A stretch of 64,000 nt of DNA from CAWAND01 sp963727915 (GTDB lineage: Bacteria; Chloroflexota; Anaerolineae; Anaerolineales; E44-bin32): contig CAVSID010000001.1 of assembly GCA_963727915.1 (NCBI GenBank), positions 186,001 to 250,000 on the forward strand. Reading direction: 5' to 3'. Position numbers and translations under genes: made by a program. Shown here one piece after another: positions 51,677 through 60,429 of the stretch (position 1 is the stretch's first letter; every line of letters begins with the position of its first letter). The notes beneath the pieces are model-generated. The model had not been told where the DNA came from, ran no database searches, and saw nothing but the letters and a program-made list of their open reading frames with translations.

Positions 51677-52747
51677 CTAGGTCCGCAAGGCAACCCCTTC
51701 ATCAACGGAGCGCCTCAAGCTGCCAGAGTCCTCGCGCCGACCAACCGTCCACACCGCATATTGGGTGATGGCTCCATTAAGGAGCAGGAGTTCCACCAGC
51801 ACCACCCCGGCCCAGATCCAGATAGGCAGCCTTTGGGCAGACAGTTCGATGGAAGCCGCCAGCTCGTCCAGCTGGTCCGCCTGGCGCCCAAGATCTTCTG
51901 CCACGGGCGCAATCTGAGTTGCCATGCTTGCCAGATCATCGGAGACCTGCACGACATCCCGGCTGACGTGTTGGATATCCGTCTGGGTTGTCGCTAGATG
52001 ATCGCTGGCATCGGACAGCCCAGTGGGCAGCGGGGCGAGGCTTTCGGCGGTGTCGGCGAGAGCTTGAGCAAGAGGCTGATCTGGATTGTACCCGATCCCA
52101 AGGAAGCTGAGGCTGCGCAGCACGCGATCGATGGATTGCGCGCCGGACTCCGCGTTGATCAGCGACTGGCGGGCCGTGGAGATGGCATCCGGAGCCTGGT
52201 TCCCAAGCACGTCTCCAATGGAAGTGAGTAGGGGTTGTGCCTCGTCCAGGCTCGTGCCAACCGAGCGCAGGGCCTGGGAGGAACTCTCCAAAGCGGCCGA
52301 TGCTGAGTCGAGCCCATCCGAGCCTTTGCGCAGCGTCTCGGCCGTTTGCCTGGCCCAGGTCCCTCCCGCCTGCAATCCAGCCTGGCCGGCCCGGCTAAGT
52401 CGCCAAACCCCAAGCGGCGTGAGTACCATCGCCAACGCAATGACCATCATGCCCGCTGTGCCTGACCATTGAAGCAGCGGGCGCCCAATCCGCCTGTGAT
52501 CCGTGGGGCCGGCGGAAGGCAACGGCTTCGCAGGGAACTCCGCCCTGAGGACGGCTGTCAACCAGTCCTTCTTTCGCGGCTTGTCGCCCGGCTGAACCCT
52601 GAGCCTTCCTGCATGGCGCTTGATGTCTTCGACCCGCATCCGCTCGAGCTCTTCCGCCCGATGCAGGGCAATATCCAAACGCTCACGATCCCCGTCGGCC
52701 GCCCAGCCAAGGCCCAGCGCCGCCCCTTTCCGGCGCAGCTCCGTCAA
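51677..52747 (-). CDS. Membrane protein with N-terminal SAP-like motif and coiled region
   Basis: About 356 residues. A cytoplasmic N-terminus holds a helix-turn-helix-like stretch (VEDIKRHAGRLRVQPGDKPRKKDWLTAVL) resembling SAP/Rho_N motifs. A membrane helix (GMMVIALAMVLTPLGVW) is followed by a long alanine/serine-rich helical region of about 190 residues with methyl-accepting-like heptads, and a second helix (IWIWAGVVLVELLLLN). The start is uncertain: TTG at 52747 opens the frame, and an ATG at 52639 would remove 36 residues. Function unknown. It lies between glpX and rho. Confidence 0.75.
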   Translation of the reverse strand: MTELRRKGAALGLGWAADGDRERLDIALHRAEELERMRVEDIKRHAGRLRVQPGDKPRKKDWLTAVLRAEFPAKPLPSAGPTDHRRIGRPLLQWSGTAGMMVIALAMVLTPLGVWRLSRAGQAGLQAGGTWARQTAETLRKGSDGLDSASAALESSSQALRSVGTSLDEAQPLLTSIGDVLGNQAPDAISTARQSLINAESGAQSIDRVLRSLSFLGIGYNPDQPLAQALADTAESLAPLPTGLSDASDHLATTQTDIQHVSRDVVQVSDDLASMATQIAPVAEDLGRQADQLDELAASIELSAQRLPIWIWAGVVLVELLLLNGAITQYAVWTVGRREDSGSLRRSVDEGVALRT

Positions 52748-52792
52748 GGATGGTTCTTGAGTTCGATCGGCGTGGCGGCATGAACTGCCCAG

Positions 52793-53816
52793 CTAGCCGG
52801 TTTGCCCAGGTTTGGTGATGTCGTATTCGATCTGGCTGATTTCCATCAGCTTCTCCCACCGGTGCTGAGCCCGGATCTCGCGCACGGTGCCGGATTTGGC
52901 GCGCATGACCAGACTGTGCGTCGTCGCCCCGGAGCCAAAGTACTTGACCCCGTGAACCAACTCCCCATCCGTGATGCCCGTCAGGGCGAAGAACACATCC
53001 TGGCTATTGACCAGGTCGGTGTGGGTCAGCACCTTGTCCATGTCGTAGCCCATCTTCTTGGCCTTGGCGAGTTCGTCATCGTTGCGGGCATACAGGCGCC
53101 CCTGGATCTCCCCATCCATGGCAGTCAGGGCACATGCCGCCAGCACACCCTCCGGGGTGCCGCCTATTCCGATCAGCATGTCGATGCCCGAACTCGGGAC
53201 GGGCAGTCATGATCGCCCCGGCCACATCCCCGTCGGTAATGAGCCGGATGCGGGCGCCTGCCTTGCGCACCTCGTCGATCAGTTCTCGATGCCGGGGCCG
53301 CTCCAAGATCATCACCGTCAGGTCATCGACGTCGGCGCCCTTGGCTCTGGCCACACTCTTCAGGTTGTCGGTCGCCGAGGCATTGACATCGATGTGCCCT
53401 CTCGCGCTGGGGCCGACGGCGATTTTGTGCATGTAGACCATCGGACCCGGGTCGAACATCGACCCACGCTCGGCCACGGCCACGGTGGCGATCGAGTTCG
53501 ACCGTCCCAGGGCAAGCAAGCGGGTTCCATCAACGGGGTCGACGGCGATATCCACCTTGGGCCCTTTGCCCGTCCCTAGCTTTTCGCCGTTGAACAGCAT
53601 GGGGGCTTCATCCTTTTCGCCCTCCCCGATGACCACCACACCTTCGATATCGATGGTGTTCAACATCAACCGCATCCCATCGACAGCGGCCTTGTCGCCG
53701 CCCTCCTTGTCCCCTCGACCCATGAAGCGGCCCGCCGACATGGCCGCCGCCTCGGTCACGCGAACCAGGTCCAGTGCGAGGTTGCGGGAGGGGGTATCGT
53801 TATGGGACTCACTCAT
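52793..53816 (-). CDS. glpX: Fructose-1,6-bisphosphatase class II (one apparent frameshift)
   Basis: About 340 residues; dephosphorylates fructose 1,6-bisphosphate in gluconeogenesis. Substrate and metal motifs are GEGEKDEAPML and VDPVDGTRLLALG. The frame breaks at about 53205 (AIMTA | VPSSGIDMLIGIGGTPEG) from one extra C and then runs to the stop at 52793. The ATG at 53816 follows GAAGGAGAAGAG. A near-consensus CRP-type palindrome lies 45-60 bases upstream, overlapping the end of cdsA. Confidence 0.94.
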
Positions 53817-53854
53817 CTTGTGCTCTTCTCCTTCAAACAGCCTTGATCTGCGAA

Positions 53855-54678
53855 TCAATTCGTGAAAATCGTCACAAAGTAGTAGGCGAGGATCCCTGCC
53901 CACACCCAACTATCAGTTCTGTCCAACACGCCGCCGTGGCCTGGCACCAACCCGCTCGTGTCCTTGACGCCGATCTCGCGCTTGATCATGCTGATGCCCA
54001 GGTCACCAAGGGGGGTCAACAAGCCCAGCAACAAGCCCAATTCAAGGCCCCGGACAGCGGTCACATGCGAGAGGCTGCCGGCGCCGATATCGCCACACCG
54101 CCGCCAGCGCCGGCCCCGCTGGCGCCGCCCGTCACCACGCCGGCCAGATAGCCCTCCCAGGTCTTCTTGGGGCTCAGCCGGGGGGCCATGGGATGACGTC
54201 CCCAGCGACTTCCCGACGAAGAAGGCTGCCCGAATCGGCCAGCCAGACGCTGGAAAGGGCAAGCAGGACCCACCACTCTCCGTCCGGGACTTGCCGCAGG
54301 GAGATCAGGTAGGCGCCGATCCATCCCAAATAGAGCGTCCCGGCAACAGTCACGGCGAAGTCGAGTCCGGATTGGACAGCTCCGCGCTCAAAATCGACCA
54401 GGTGCCAGACCATGCCGAGCAGCAGGACCGCCTGCCAGGATGGCTGGCCCCTCCGAAAACGCATACAGGGCGCGCCCGGCGCAAATGGCGATCACGCCGC
54501 CTACCATCAAGGGCAACCCGGGGCGCAGGTTGGCGCGACGGTACAGCTGCCCATACTCGACCACAGCCAGACCCATGAAGATGGTGATCATCAGCGGATA
54601 CACCCATCGTCCATAGGCGACGATGGCAAATATGATGGGGATGAATACGATGGCGACGATCAGTCGCTGCCGGAGCAT
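53855..54678 (-). CDS. cdsA: Phosphatidate cytidylyltransferase (about four apparent frameshifts)
   Basis: About 274 residues; makes CDP-diacylglycerol from phosphatidate and CTP in the membrane. Pieces follow in order in different frames: LRQRLIVAIVFIPIIFAIV (helix), then WHLVDFERGAVQSGL and LYLGWIGAYLISLRQ, then FFVGKSLG, then RHPMAPRLSPKKTWEGYLAG (the conserved S-P-K-K-T-W-E-G signature) and finally GLLTPLGDLGISMIKREIGVKDTSGLVPGHGGVLDR, the CdsA hallmark, to 53855. Shifts fall near 54440, 54225, 54195 and 54095. The start lies one base after the uppS stop. Such dense errors in an essential gene argue for poor consensus rather than decay. Confidence 0.88.
53861..53876. promoter_or_regulatory. 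Near-consensus CRP-type palindrome upstream of glpX
   Basis: CGTGA-N6-TCACA differs from TGTGA-N6-TCACA by one base. It overlaps the last codons of cdsA and lies 45-60 bases before the glpX start. Confidence 0.3.
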
Positions 54679-54679
54679 C

Positions 54680-55420
54680 CTAGCTGGGCTGAGCAGGGCC
54701 GGGAACGCGTCCAAATCGCCGCTCACGACTGGCGAATTCGCACAACGCCTGGTACAGCTCTTCTCGGCCGAAATCGGGCCAGAAGGTGGGGGTGACGTAC
54801 CATTCTGCGTAGGCCCCCTGCCATATCAGGAAGTTGCTGACGCGCAGCTCACCCGACGTGCGGATGATTAGATCGGGGTCGGGCGACTCAGACGTGTAGA
54901 GGTAGCGGCTGACAAGTTCTTCGTCAACTTCATCCGGGCTAACACCGTCGGCGATGATCTCGCGAATGGCATGCACGATCTCGTCGCGCCCGCCGTAGTT
55001 GAAGGCGACATTCAGCACCAGGCGTCGGTTGTCCCGCGTCAGCTCAATGGCGTGCTTGACTTTCTTCTGCAGGCTGGCGTCGAGGCCGTCCAGCTGCCCG
55101 ATGTGGCGGAGTTGGACACCATTCTTGTGGAGTTCAGCCAGCTGAGAATCGATGACTTCTTCGACGATTCCCATCAAACCGCGAACTTCCGCCGGGGGGC
55201 GCTCCCAGTTTTCCGTCGAGAACGCATAGATCGTTAAGTAGCTGATCCCGAACTCCACGCTCGCCTCGATGACCCGGCGCAGGTTCTCGACCCCGGCCCT
55301 GTGGCCAGCAAGACGGGGCAGACCCCGCGAGCGCGCCCAACGGCCGTTGCCATCCATAATGATGGCCACATGTTCTGGGACCGGCTGCGCAAGTTCCTTC
55401 TTGTCAGGTGCCGTCGTCAT
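54680..55420 (-). CDS. uppS: Isoprenyl transferase (undecaprenyl diphosphate synthase family)
   Basis: A 246-residue cis-prenyltransferase that extends farnesyl diphosphate for cell-wall lipid carriers. The catalytic aspartate is in HVAIIMDGNGRWA; the diphosphate-binding region includes TIYAFSTENW and NVAFNYGGRDEI; and RTSGELRVSNFLIWQGAYAEW completes the active site. It lies 15 bases after frr and one base before cdsA, the usual frr-uppS-cdsA order. Confidence 0.96.
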   Translation of the reverse strand: MTTAPDKKELAQPVPEHVAIIMDGNGRWARSRGLPRLAGHRAGVENLRRVIEASVEFGISYLTIYAFSTENWERPPAEVRGLMGIVEEVIDSQLAELHKNGVQLRHIGQLDGLDASLQKKVKHAIELTRDNRRLVLNVAFNYGGRDEIVHAIREIIADGVSPDEVDEELVSRYLYTSESPDPDLIIRTSGELRVSNFLIWQGAYAEWYVTPTFWPDFGREELYQALCEFASRERRFGRVPGPAQPS

Positions 55421-55435
55421 AGTATGCGAGGTGTG

Positions 55436-55993
55436 CTAGACCTCGAGGACTTCAGCTTCCTTCTTTTCCGAGACAGCGTTGATGGCTTCGATATGCTCGT
55501 CGGTGAGCTTCTGAAGCCTTTCCTCGGATCGGTAGAGCTCGTCCTCGGAGATCTCTTTCTCCTTTTCCAAGTCTCGCAGCTCATTCTGGACGTCGCGACG
55601 GACGTTCCGGACTGCCACACGGGCCTCTTCCGCCCGAGACCGCACCAGTTTGACCAACTCGTGCCGGCGCTCTTCTGTCAGAGGCGGGATGCTCAGACGA
55701 ATGATCTTTCCGTCGTTGCTCGGGGTCAGACCCAGATCCGAGACCTGTATCGCCCTTTCGATGTCTTTCATCGTCGACGGATCAAAGGGCTTGATGGTGA
55801 CCAGTCTCGGCTCGGGGGCGGAAATGTTGGCTATTTGCTGAAGCGGCGTGCGGGTCCCGTAGTAGTCGACGTCCAGCCGCTCAACCAGCGCCGGCGAGGC
55901 TCGCCCGGTCCTGATAGCCGCCAAGTCTTCTTCGAACGTCTTGACCGCTCCGCGCATCCGGTTGTCGCCCTCGACCAACCAATCCTCGACCAT
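55436..55993 (-). CDS. frr: Ribosome recycling factor
   Basis: A 185-residue two-domain protein that splits post-termination ribosomes with EF-G. The family hallmarks are FEEDLAAIRTGRASPALVERL near the N-terminus and the C-terminal helix RDVQNELRDLEKEKEISEDE. AGGAG lies six bases before the ATG. It follows pyrH in the conserved order tsf-pyrH-frr. Confidence 0.97.
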   Translation of the reverse strand: MVEDWLVEGDNRMRGAVKTFEEDLAAIRTGRASPALVERLDVDYYGTRTPLQQIANISAPEPRLVTIKPFDPSTMKDIERAIQVSDLGLTPSNDGKIIRLSIPPLTEERRHELVKLVRSRAEEARVAVRNVRRDVQNELRDLEKEKEISEDELYRSEERLQKLTDEHIEAINAVSEKKEAEVLEV

Positions 55994-56103
55994 CTTGGGC
56001 TCCTGTGTGTGGGTTTGGCCGTGAACGATAGGGTCTTATAAGCATAATGCAAAAACCCCGAAAATGCGAAGGAGCGGCTCTTCGGGAGGCTTTTGACCTG
56101 GGA

Positions 56104-56820
56104 TCAGTCGGAAATCAGGGTGCCGACCTGCTCCCCGAGCACGGCCCGGCGCAGGTGATCTTCCTGCCACATGTCCAGCACCACGATTGGCAGTTCGTTG
56201 TCCATGCACAGCGAGATGGCTGTGCTGTCCATCACCTGAAGCCGGCGGTTGAGAGCATCGATATAGCTGAGCCGGTCGAAGCGTTGTGCGTCAGGATTCT
56301 CTTCGGGGTCGGTGTCGTAGACGCCATCCACTTTGGTGGCCTTTATAACCACCTGCGCGTCGATCTCCATCGCCCGGAGCGCAGCCGCGGTGTCCGTGGA
56401 AAAGTAGGGGTTGCCGGTTCCGCCGCCGAGGATCACGACCCGCCCCTTTTCCAAATGCCGGATGGCACGTCGGCGGATGTAGGGCTCGGCCACAGCGCGC
56501 ATTTCCATGGCCGACATCACGCGGGTGACGGTCCCCATACGTTCAAGTGCGTCCATCATCGCCAGAGAGTTGATGACCGTGCCAAGCATCCCCATGTAGT
56601 CCGCCGTGGCACGCTCCATGCCGCGTTCAATTCCCTCACGGCCACGCCACAGGTTGCCCGCTCCAATCACAAGGGCCACTTGCACGCCCATGCCCAGCAC
56701 CTGCTGCACCTTGCCCGCCACCGCTTCGGCGCGTTGGGGGTCGATGCCAAAGCCTTGCGCCCCTGCCAGCGCTTCACCACCGAGCTTGAGGAGGATGCGT
56801 TCGTAGGCCGGATCTGCCAT
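56104..56820 (-). CDS. pyrH: UMP kinase
   Basis: A 238-residue amino-acid-kinase-fold enzyme that makes UDP from UMP. It shows LLKLGGEALAG, VIGAGNLWRG, the GGGTGNPYFSTDTAAALRA nucleotide region and KVDGVYDTDP. The ATG at 56820 begins the normal protein; the open frame extends to 56916 without homology. It is separated from tsf by 68 bases containing a hairpin with a U-rich tail, so its transcription may be reduced relative to rpsB-tsf. Confidence 0.97.
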   Translation of the reverse strand: MADPAYERILLKLGGEALAGAQGFGIDPQRAEAVAGKVQQVLGMGVQVALVIGAGNLWRGREGIERGMERATADYMGMLGTVINSLAMMDALERMGTVTRVMSAMEMRAVAEPYIRRRAIRHLEKGRVVILGGGTGNPYFSTDTAAALRAMEIDAQVVIKATKVDGVYDTDPEENPDAQRFDRLSYIDALNRRLQVMDSTAISLCMDNELPIVVLDMWQEDHLRRAVLGEQVGTLISD

Positions 56821-56853
56821 GAGACGACTTTCCTTCGCTGGACGGTTTTCGGC

Positions 56854-56882
56854 AAAAGAAAGGGCCAACTGGACGTTGGCCC
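56854..56882 (-). terminator. Attenuator or terminator between tsf and pyrH
   Basis: On the minus strand GGGCCAAC, a five-base loop and GTTGGCCC form an 8-bp stem followed by TTTCTTTT. Confidence 0.75.
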
Positions 56883-56888
56883 GGAATT

Positions 56889-57491
56889 CTAGCTCAGTTC
56901 CTCTCCGACGCTCCACCGAGCAAAGCGCCGGATGGTGATGTTCTCTCCCGTCGTGGCGATCATCTCTTTGAGAATCTCCCCGACAGTCCGCTCGTCATCC
57001 CTAATATAGGGCTGCTCCAAAAGGCAGGCATCTTCAAAGAACTTCCCCAGCCGGCCCTCAACAATCCTATCGACAACGTCGGCCGGCTTGCCTTCGCCCT
57101 CGGCCTGCTTGCGGTTCTCGGCGCGCTGCTCCTCAACCACTTCTTCGGGCACGTCAACCACAGCCACCCATCGCGGGGATGTGGCTGCCACCTGAAGCGC
57201 CATCTCGTGGGCGAATCCTCGAAATTCTTCCGTGCGGGCGACGAAGTCGGTCTCGCAGTTGACCTCGATCATCACACCCACGCGACCTTCTCCGTGGCTG
57301 TAAAGGTCCAACATTCCGGCGGAAGTCTCACGCCCGGCGCGCTTTTCCGCCATCGCCAGGCCCCGTTCCTGGAGAATGTTGGCGGCTTTGGCCATGTCGC
57401 CTCCGGCTTCTTCAAGCGCCTTCTTACACTCCAACACGCCGGCGCCGGTCTCTTCGCGAAGCTGTTTGACTTGGTCTGCGGTGGTGCTCAT
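56889..57491 (-). CDS. tsf: Elongation factor Ts
   Basis: A 200-residue short-form EF-Ts, the nucleotide exchange factor for EF-Tu. The N-terminal UBA-like domain has LREETGAGVLECKKALEEAGGD, and the core has GVMIEVNCETDFVARTEEF. Its ATG overlaps the rpsB stop as ATGA. Length matches compact EF-Ts proteins that lack the long coiled-coil insert. Confidence 0.96.
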   Translation of the reverse strand: MSTTADQVKQLREETGAGVLECKKALEEAGGDMAKAANILQERGLAMAEKRAGRETSAGMLDLYSHGEGRVGVMIEVNCETDFVARTEEFRGFAHEMALQVAATSPRWVAVVDVPEEVVEEQRAENRKQAEGEGKPADVVDRIVEGRLGKFFEDACLLEQPYIRDDERTVGEILKEMIATTGENITIRRFARWSVGEELS

Positions 57492-58505
57492 TCGTCTTTG
57501 CTCTCATCCACGGACTCCTCAGCCGAGGAGTCCTCGCTTATGACATCTGCGGCCGCTACCGCTGCTTCAGCCACCGGTGCATCATCGACTTCCGCCTCGG
57601 CCTCTGGGGCTAACGGGCTCGTGCTCGGCATCCTTTTCAGTCCCGGCCACTTCACCTTCTTCGCCTGCCTCGCCCTCGTCACCGTATTCACCGCTCTTGA
57701 GCTTGGCTAGCGTGGCCTCACCCAGCAGTTCTTCGTCGGAGGCCTCTTCGTACTCCAACTCTTCGTCGCCTCGGTCGGCGGGCTCGGATTCTTCAAACCC
57801 CTCTTCTTCGATTTCGTCCTTGCGCAAACCTTTGCCTTCTAGGACTGCTTCGGCGATCTTGCTTGTCAGAAGCTTGATGGCGCGGATGGCATCATCGTTG
57901 GAGGGGATTACAAAGTCGATTTTGCCCGGATCGCAGTTGGTATCCACCAGGGCCACTACCGGGATCTCAAGCAGATTGGCCTCATGGACGGCCGTCTCCT
58001 CGCGCCGGACATCGACCACGAACAGCAGTTTGGGGAGACCCTTCATATCCCGGATGCCACCCAGCCGTTCCTGCAGGCGGTCGATCTTCCGATTGAGCAT
58101 CAGGGCTTCCTTCTTCGTGAGAAGGTCGAACTCGCCCTCGTCCCGACGGCGCTCCAAGTCCTTGAGCTCGTCGATCCGGCTCCGGATGGTCCGCCAGTTG
58201 GTGAGGGTGCCGCCAAGCCAGCGGGCGTTCACGTAGGGCATCCCGGCGCGCTCGGCTTCGTCCTGGATCGTCTCCTGAGCCTGGCGTTTGGTGCCGACGA
58301 AAAGCACCCCACCGCCAGCTGCAACGATGTCTCGCACCAGGGCGTAAGCTTCTTCAAGGGCTTCCAGCGTTTGCTGGAGATCGATAATGTGGATCCCGTT
58401 GCGTTCGGTGAAGATGTAGGGCTTCATGTGAGGGTTCCACTTGCGTGTGCGGTGACCGAAGTGGACCCCTGTTTCGAGCAGGGCTTTCATGCTAATCACG
58501 GCCAT
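57488..58505 (-). CDS. rpsB: Ribosomal protein S2 with acidic C-terminal extension (one apparent frameshift)
   Basis: About 338 residues, of which the first 235 are a normal S2 (LLETGVHFGHRTRKWNP, FVGTKRQAQETI, RWLGGTLTNW, PVVALVDTNCDP, IPSNDDAIRAIKL). The rest is a Glu/Asp-rich tail (EEEGFEESEPADRGDEELE ... DSSAEESVDESKDE). The frame breaks within the tail near 57615, and the second frame continues to the stop that overlaps tsf. GGAGG precedes the ATG by five bases. It has its own extended -10 promoter and a leader with competing hairpins. Confidence 0.94.
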
Positions 58506-58587
58506 TGCAGCCTCCGATTCGTTGGGCCTCCGCTCCCTTCAACTCCGCTCGGAACCGGTTGGCCAACCGGCACGGCCGAGAGGATCA

Positions 58588-58654
58588 GGGAGCGTGCGAT
58601 TTTTGCCCCATGAGGGCATAGTCGCTCCCGCAGGCTGACGTGCGCCAGCGGGAG
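58588..58654 (-). promoter_or_regulatory. Structured rpsB leader with mutually exclusive hairpins
   Basis: In the RNA, CTCCCGC (58654-58648) can pair with GCGGGAG (58631-58625). The overlapping GGGAGCG (58629-58623) can instead pair with CGCTCCC (58594-58588), enclosing a TGCCC/GGGCA stem. The two folds share bases and exclude each other. Confidence 0.55.
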
Positions 58655-58661
58655 TTGGTTG

Positions 58662-58670
58662 AGTATACCA
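58662..58670 (-). promoter_or_regulatory. Extended -10 promoter of rpsB
   Basis: TGG-TATACT on the minus strand, with GTCACA 17 bases upstream as a partial -35. The start would be near 58655, just before the leader hairpins. Confidence 0.6.
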
Positions 58671-58728
58671 CGACAGCTACAGGGTGTGACAGGAGTGAGG
58701 GGCGTGGAGTCCGCCGAAGAGGCCTGGG

Positions 58729-59113
58729 CTACTCGGTGACCTCGGACTCCGGTATCAGGGCCACCGCCACAGCCACGGCGTGCTCGTGCGTATGGCTCAA
58801 GCTGACCGACCAAATCTTGTAGCCCAAGACCTTGGGCGAGCCGTTTTGCCTGCCCGTGCAGCTTCAGATGCGGCTCACGTCGCTCGCCGTTGACGACCTC
58901 GATCTCCTTCCATCCGATGTCGCCGATCCCGGTGCCCATGGCCTTGGCTACGGCTTCCTTGGCGGCAAAGCGAGCCGCCAAGGCCGGCGTTCTCCCGGCG
59001 CAGTCGATCAGTTCGCGCGGGGTGAAGAACCGATCGAAGAATCGCTGGCCATGGCGTAAGATGGCCCGGTCGATGCGTTCAATCTCGATGATATCCACAC
59101 CGGAACGTAGCAT
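58729..59113 (-). CDS. acpS: Holo-[acyl-carrier-protein] synthase (one apparent frameshift)
   Basis: About 127 residues; attaches phosphopantetheine to acyl carrier protein. The magnesium ligands are in SGVDIIEIERI and in RFAAKEAVAKAMG. The frame changes near 58826, and the second frame GYKIWSVSLSHTHEHAVAVAVAL gives the expected C-terminus with its SLSHT motif, stopping at 58729. Without repair the open frame runs to 58496 with no homology. It begins two bases after the M16 peptidase stop. Confidence 0.92.
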
Positions 59114-59115
59114 GC

Positions 59116-60429
59116 TCAGGCCCCCGGGAGCCTCGGTCCCGCAACCGCTACCGCCAGCCGGTCCGGATCCAGATAGCGCTGCGCCGCATCAAGAATGTCT
59201 TCCCGCGTGATGTCTCAAGATAGATTCCGGATACCTCTGATAGTAATCCAACCCGAGCTGATGCCGTTCAATATACACCAATCCACCGGCTACCCCACCG
59301 TTGGATTCCAACTGTAGAGGAAACCTTCCGATGAAATTGGCCTGATTGTCGGTCAATTCTCCCTTGGCGATCTTCTTGTTAGTGAAGCGTTTGACCTCGT
59401 CCCTGATCAACTCGACAGCCCGGTTAACATTGGCAGGATTGACTCCGGCACTCACCTTCCAAGGACCCGGGCCCGTGCCCCCGCGTGACACTGCTGTAGG
59501 CATAGTACGCCAGCCCTTCTTGCTGGCGGACACGGTCACCAATTCGCCCATAGAGGCCAAAACGGCCCAGAACGCCGTTCCCGAGCGAAGCCGCTAGATA
59601 TTCCGGAGCGTTGCGCCGAGGTCCGGCGGCTCCCATCACCAGGTCCACCTGGGTCTTCCCAGCCATGGCGACGTCCTTCCGGACCGACTTGCGCATGGCC
59701 GGAGCGTCTGGGACAGCGACCGGCTGATCCTGCCCCTTGACCGACCAGTCCCCGAACAGCGCCTCCACGGCGTCCAAAGCCTGCTCAGCCTTGACGGCCC
59801 CGACCACCGCCAGGATGGTGTTCCGCGGGCCGTAGGCCTTCTTGTGAAACGCTTTGAGGTCGGCCACCCTCAGGCTCCCCACGGTTTCCGGGTAGCCATC
59901 CGACGCCTGACTGTAGGGATGCCCCTTGTAGACCAGCTTGTCAAACGCCATGTCGGCCACGGAGCTTGTGTCCTGATCGCGCAAGGCCAGCCCGGTCAGT
60001 TTTTCGGCTCGGAGCTGTTCAACATCGCGGCTTGGGGAAGGACGGGTGCCGCAGCACGTCATTGAGCAAGTCGAGGATGACCTGCAGATCTTCGGCAAGC
60101 GCTTTGCCTCTGAAACTTGTGTGATGGCTGCCGGCACCGATGGACAGGCTGGCCCCAATCGACTCGATCGTCTGATAGATTTCATCAAAGTTCCGAGAAT
60201 GCGTCCCGCGCATCAAGGCCGAGGCGGTCAGATCGGCACGCCCGGCTTTGTCCCTGGCTTCAAAGAGAGAACCGGCCATCAGGTTTCCGGCAACCACCAC
60301 CGATGGGCTGGCGAAATTCTCCCTAGCCAGGAGGACCATACCGTTCGGCAGCTCGCGGCGGGTGATTGTCTCCGGTCCCGGCAAGGCACGAATGTCAAGC
60401 TGAGGCATGCCGCCGCTATTGGCTGACAT
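59116..60429 (-). CDS. M16 family peptidase-like protein, non-zinc partner (three apparent frameshifts)
   Basis: About 436 residues when repaired. The N-terminal half corresponds to an M16 domain but lacks the HxxEH zinc motif; the equivalent region reads AGRADLTASALMRGT. The C-terminal half has the Arg/Tyr pair region GRIGDRVRQQEGLAYYAYSSV that helps bind substrate in heterodimeric M16B enzymes. Frame changes fall near 60030, 59468 and 59215, each explained by one extra base; the final frame ITREDILDAAQRYLDPDRLAVAVAGP ends at 59116. The ATG at 60429 follows GAGGGGG. It overlaps the next gene upstream by 14 bases. Confidence 0.85.
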
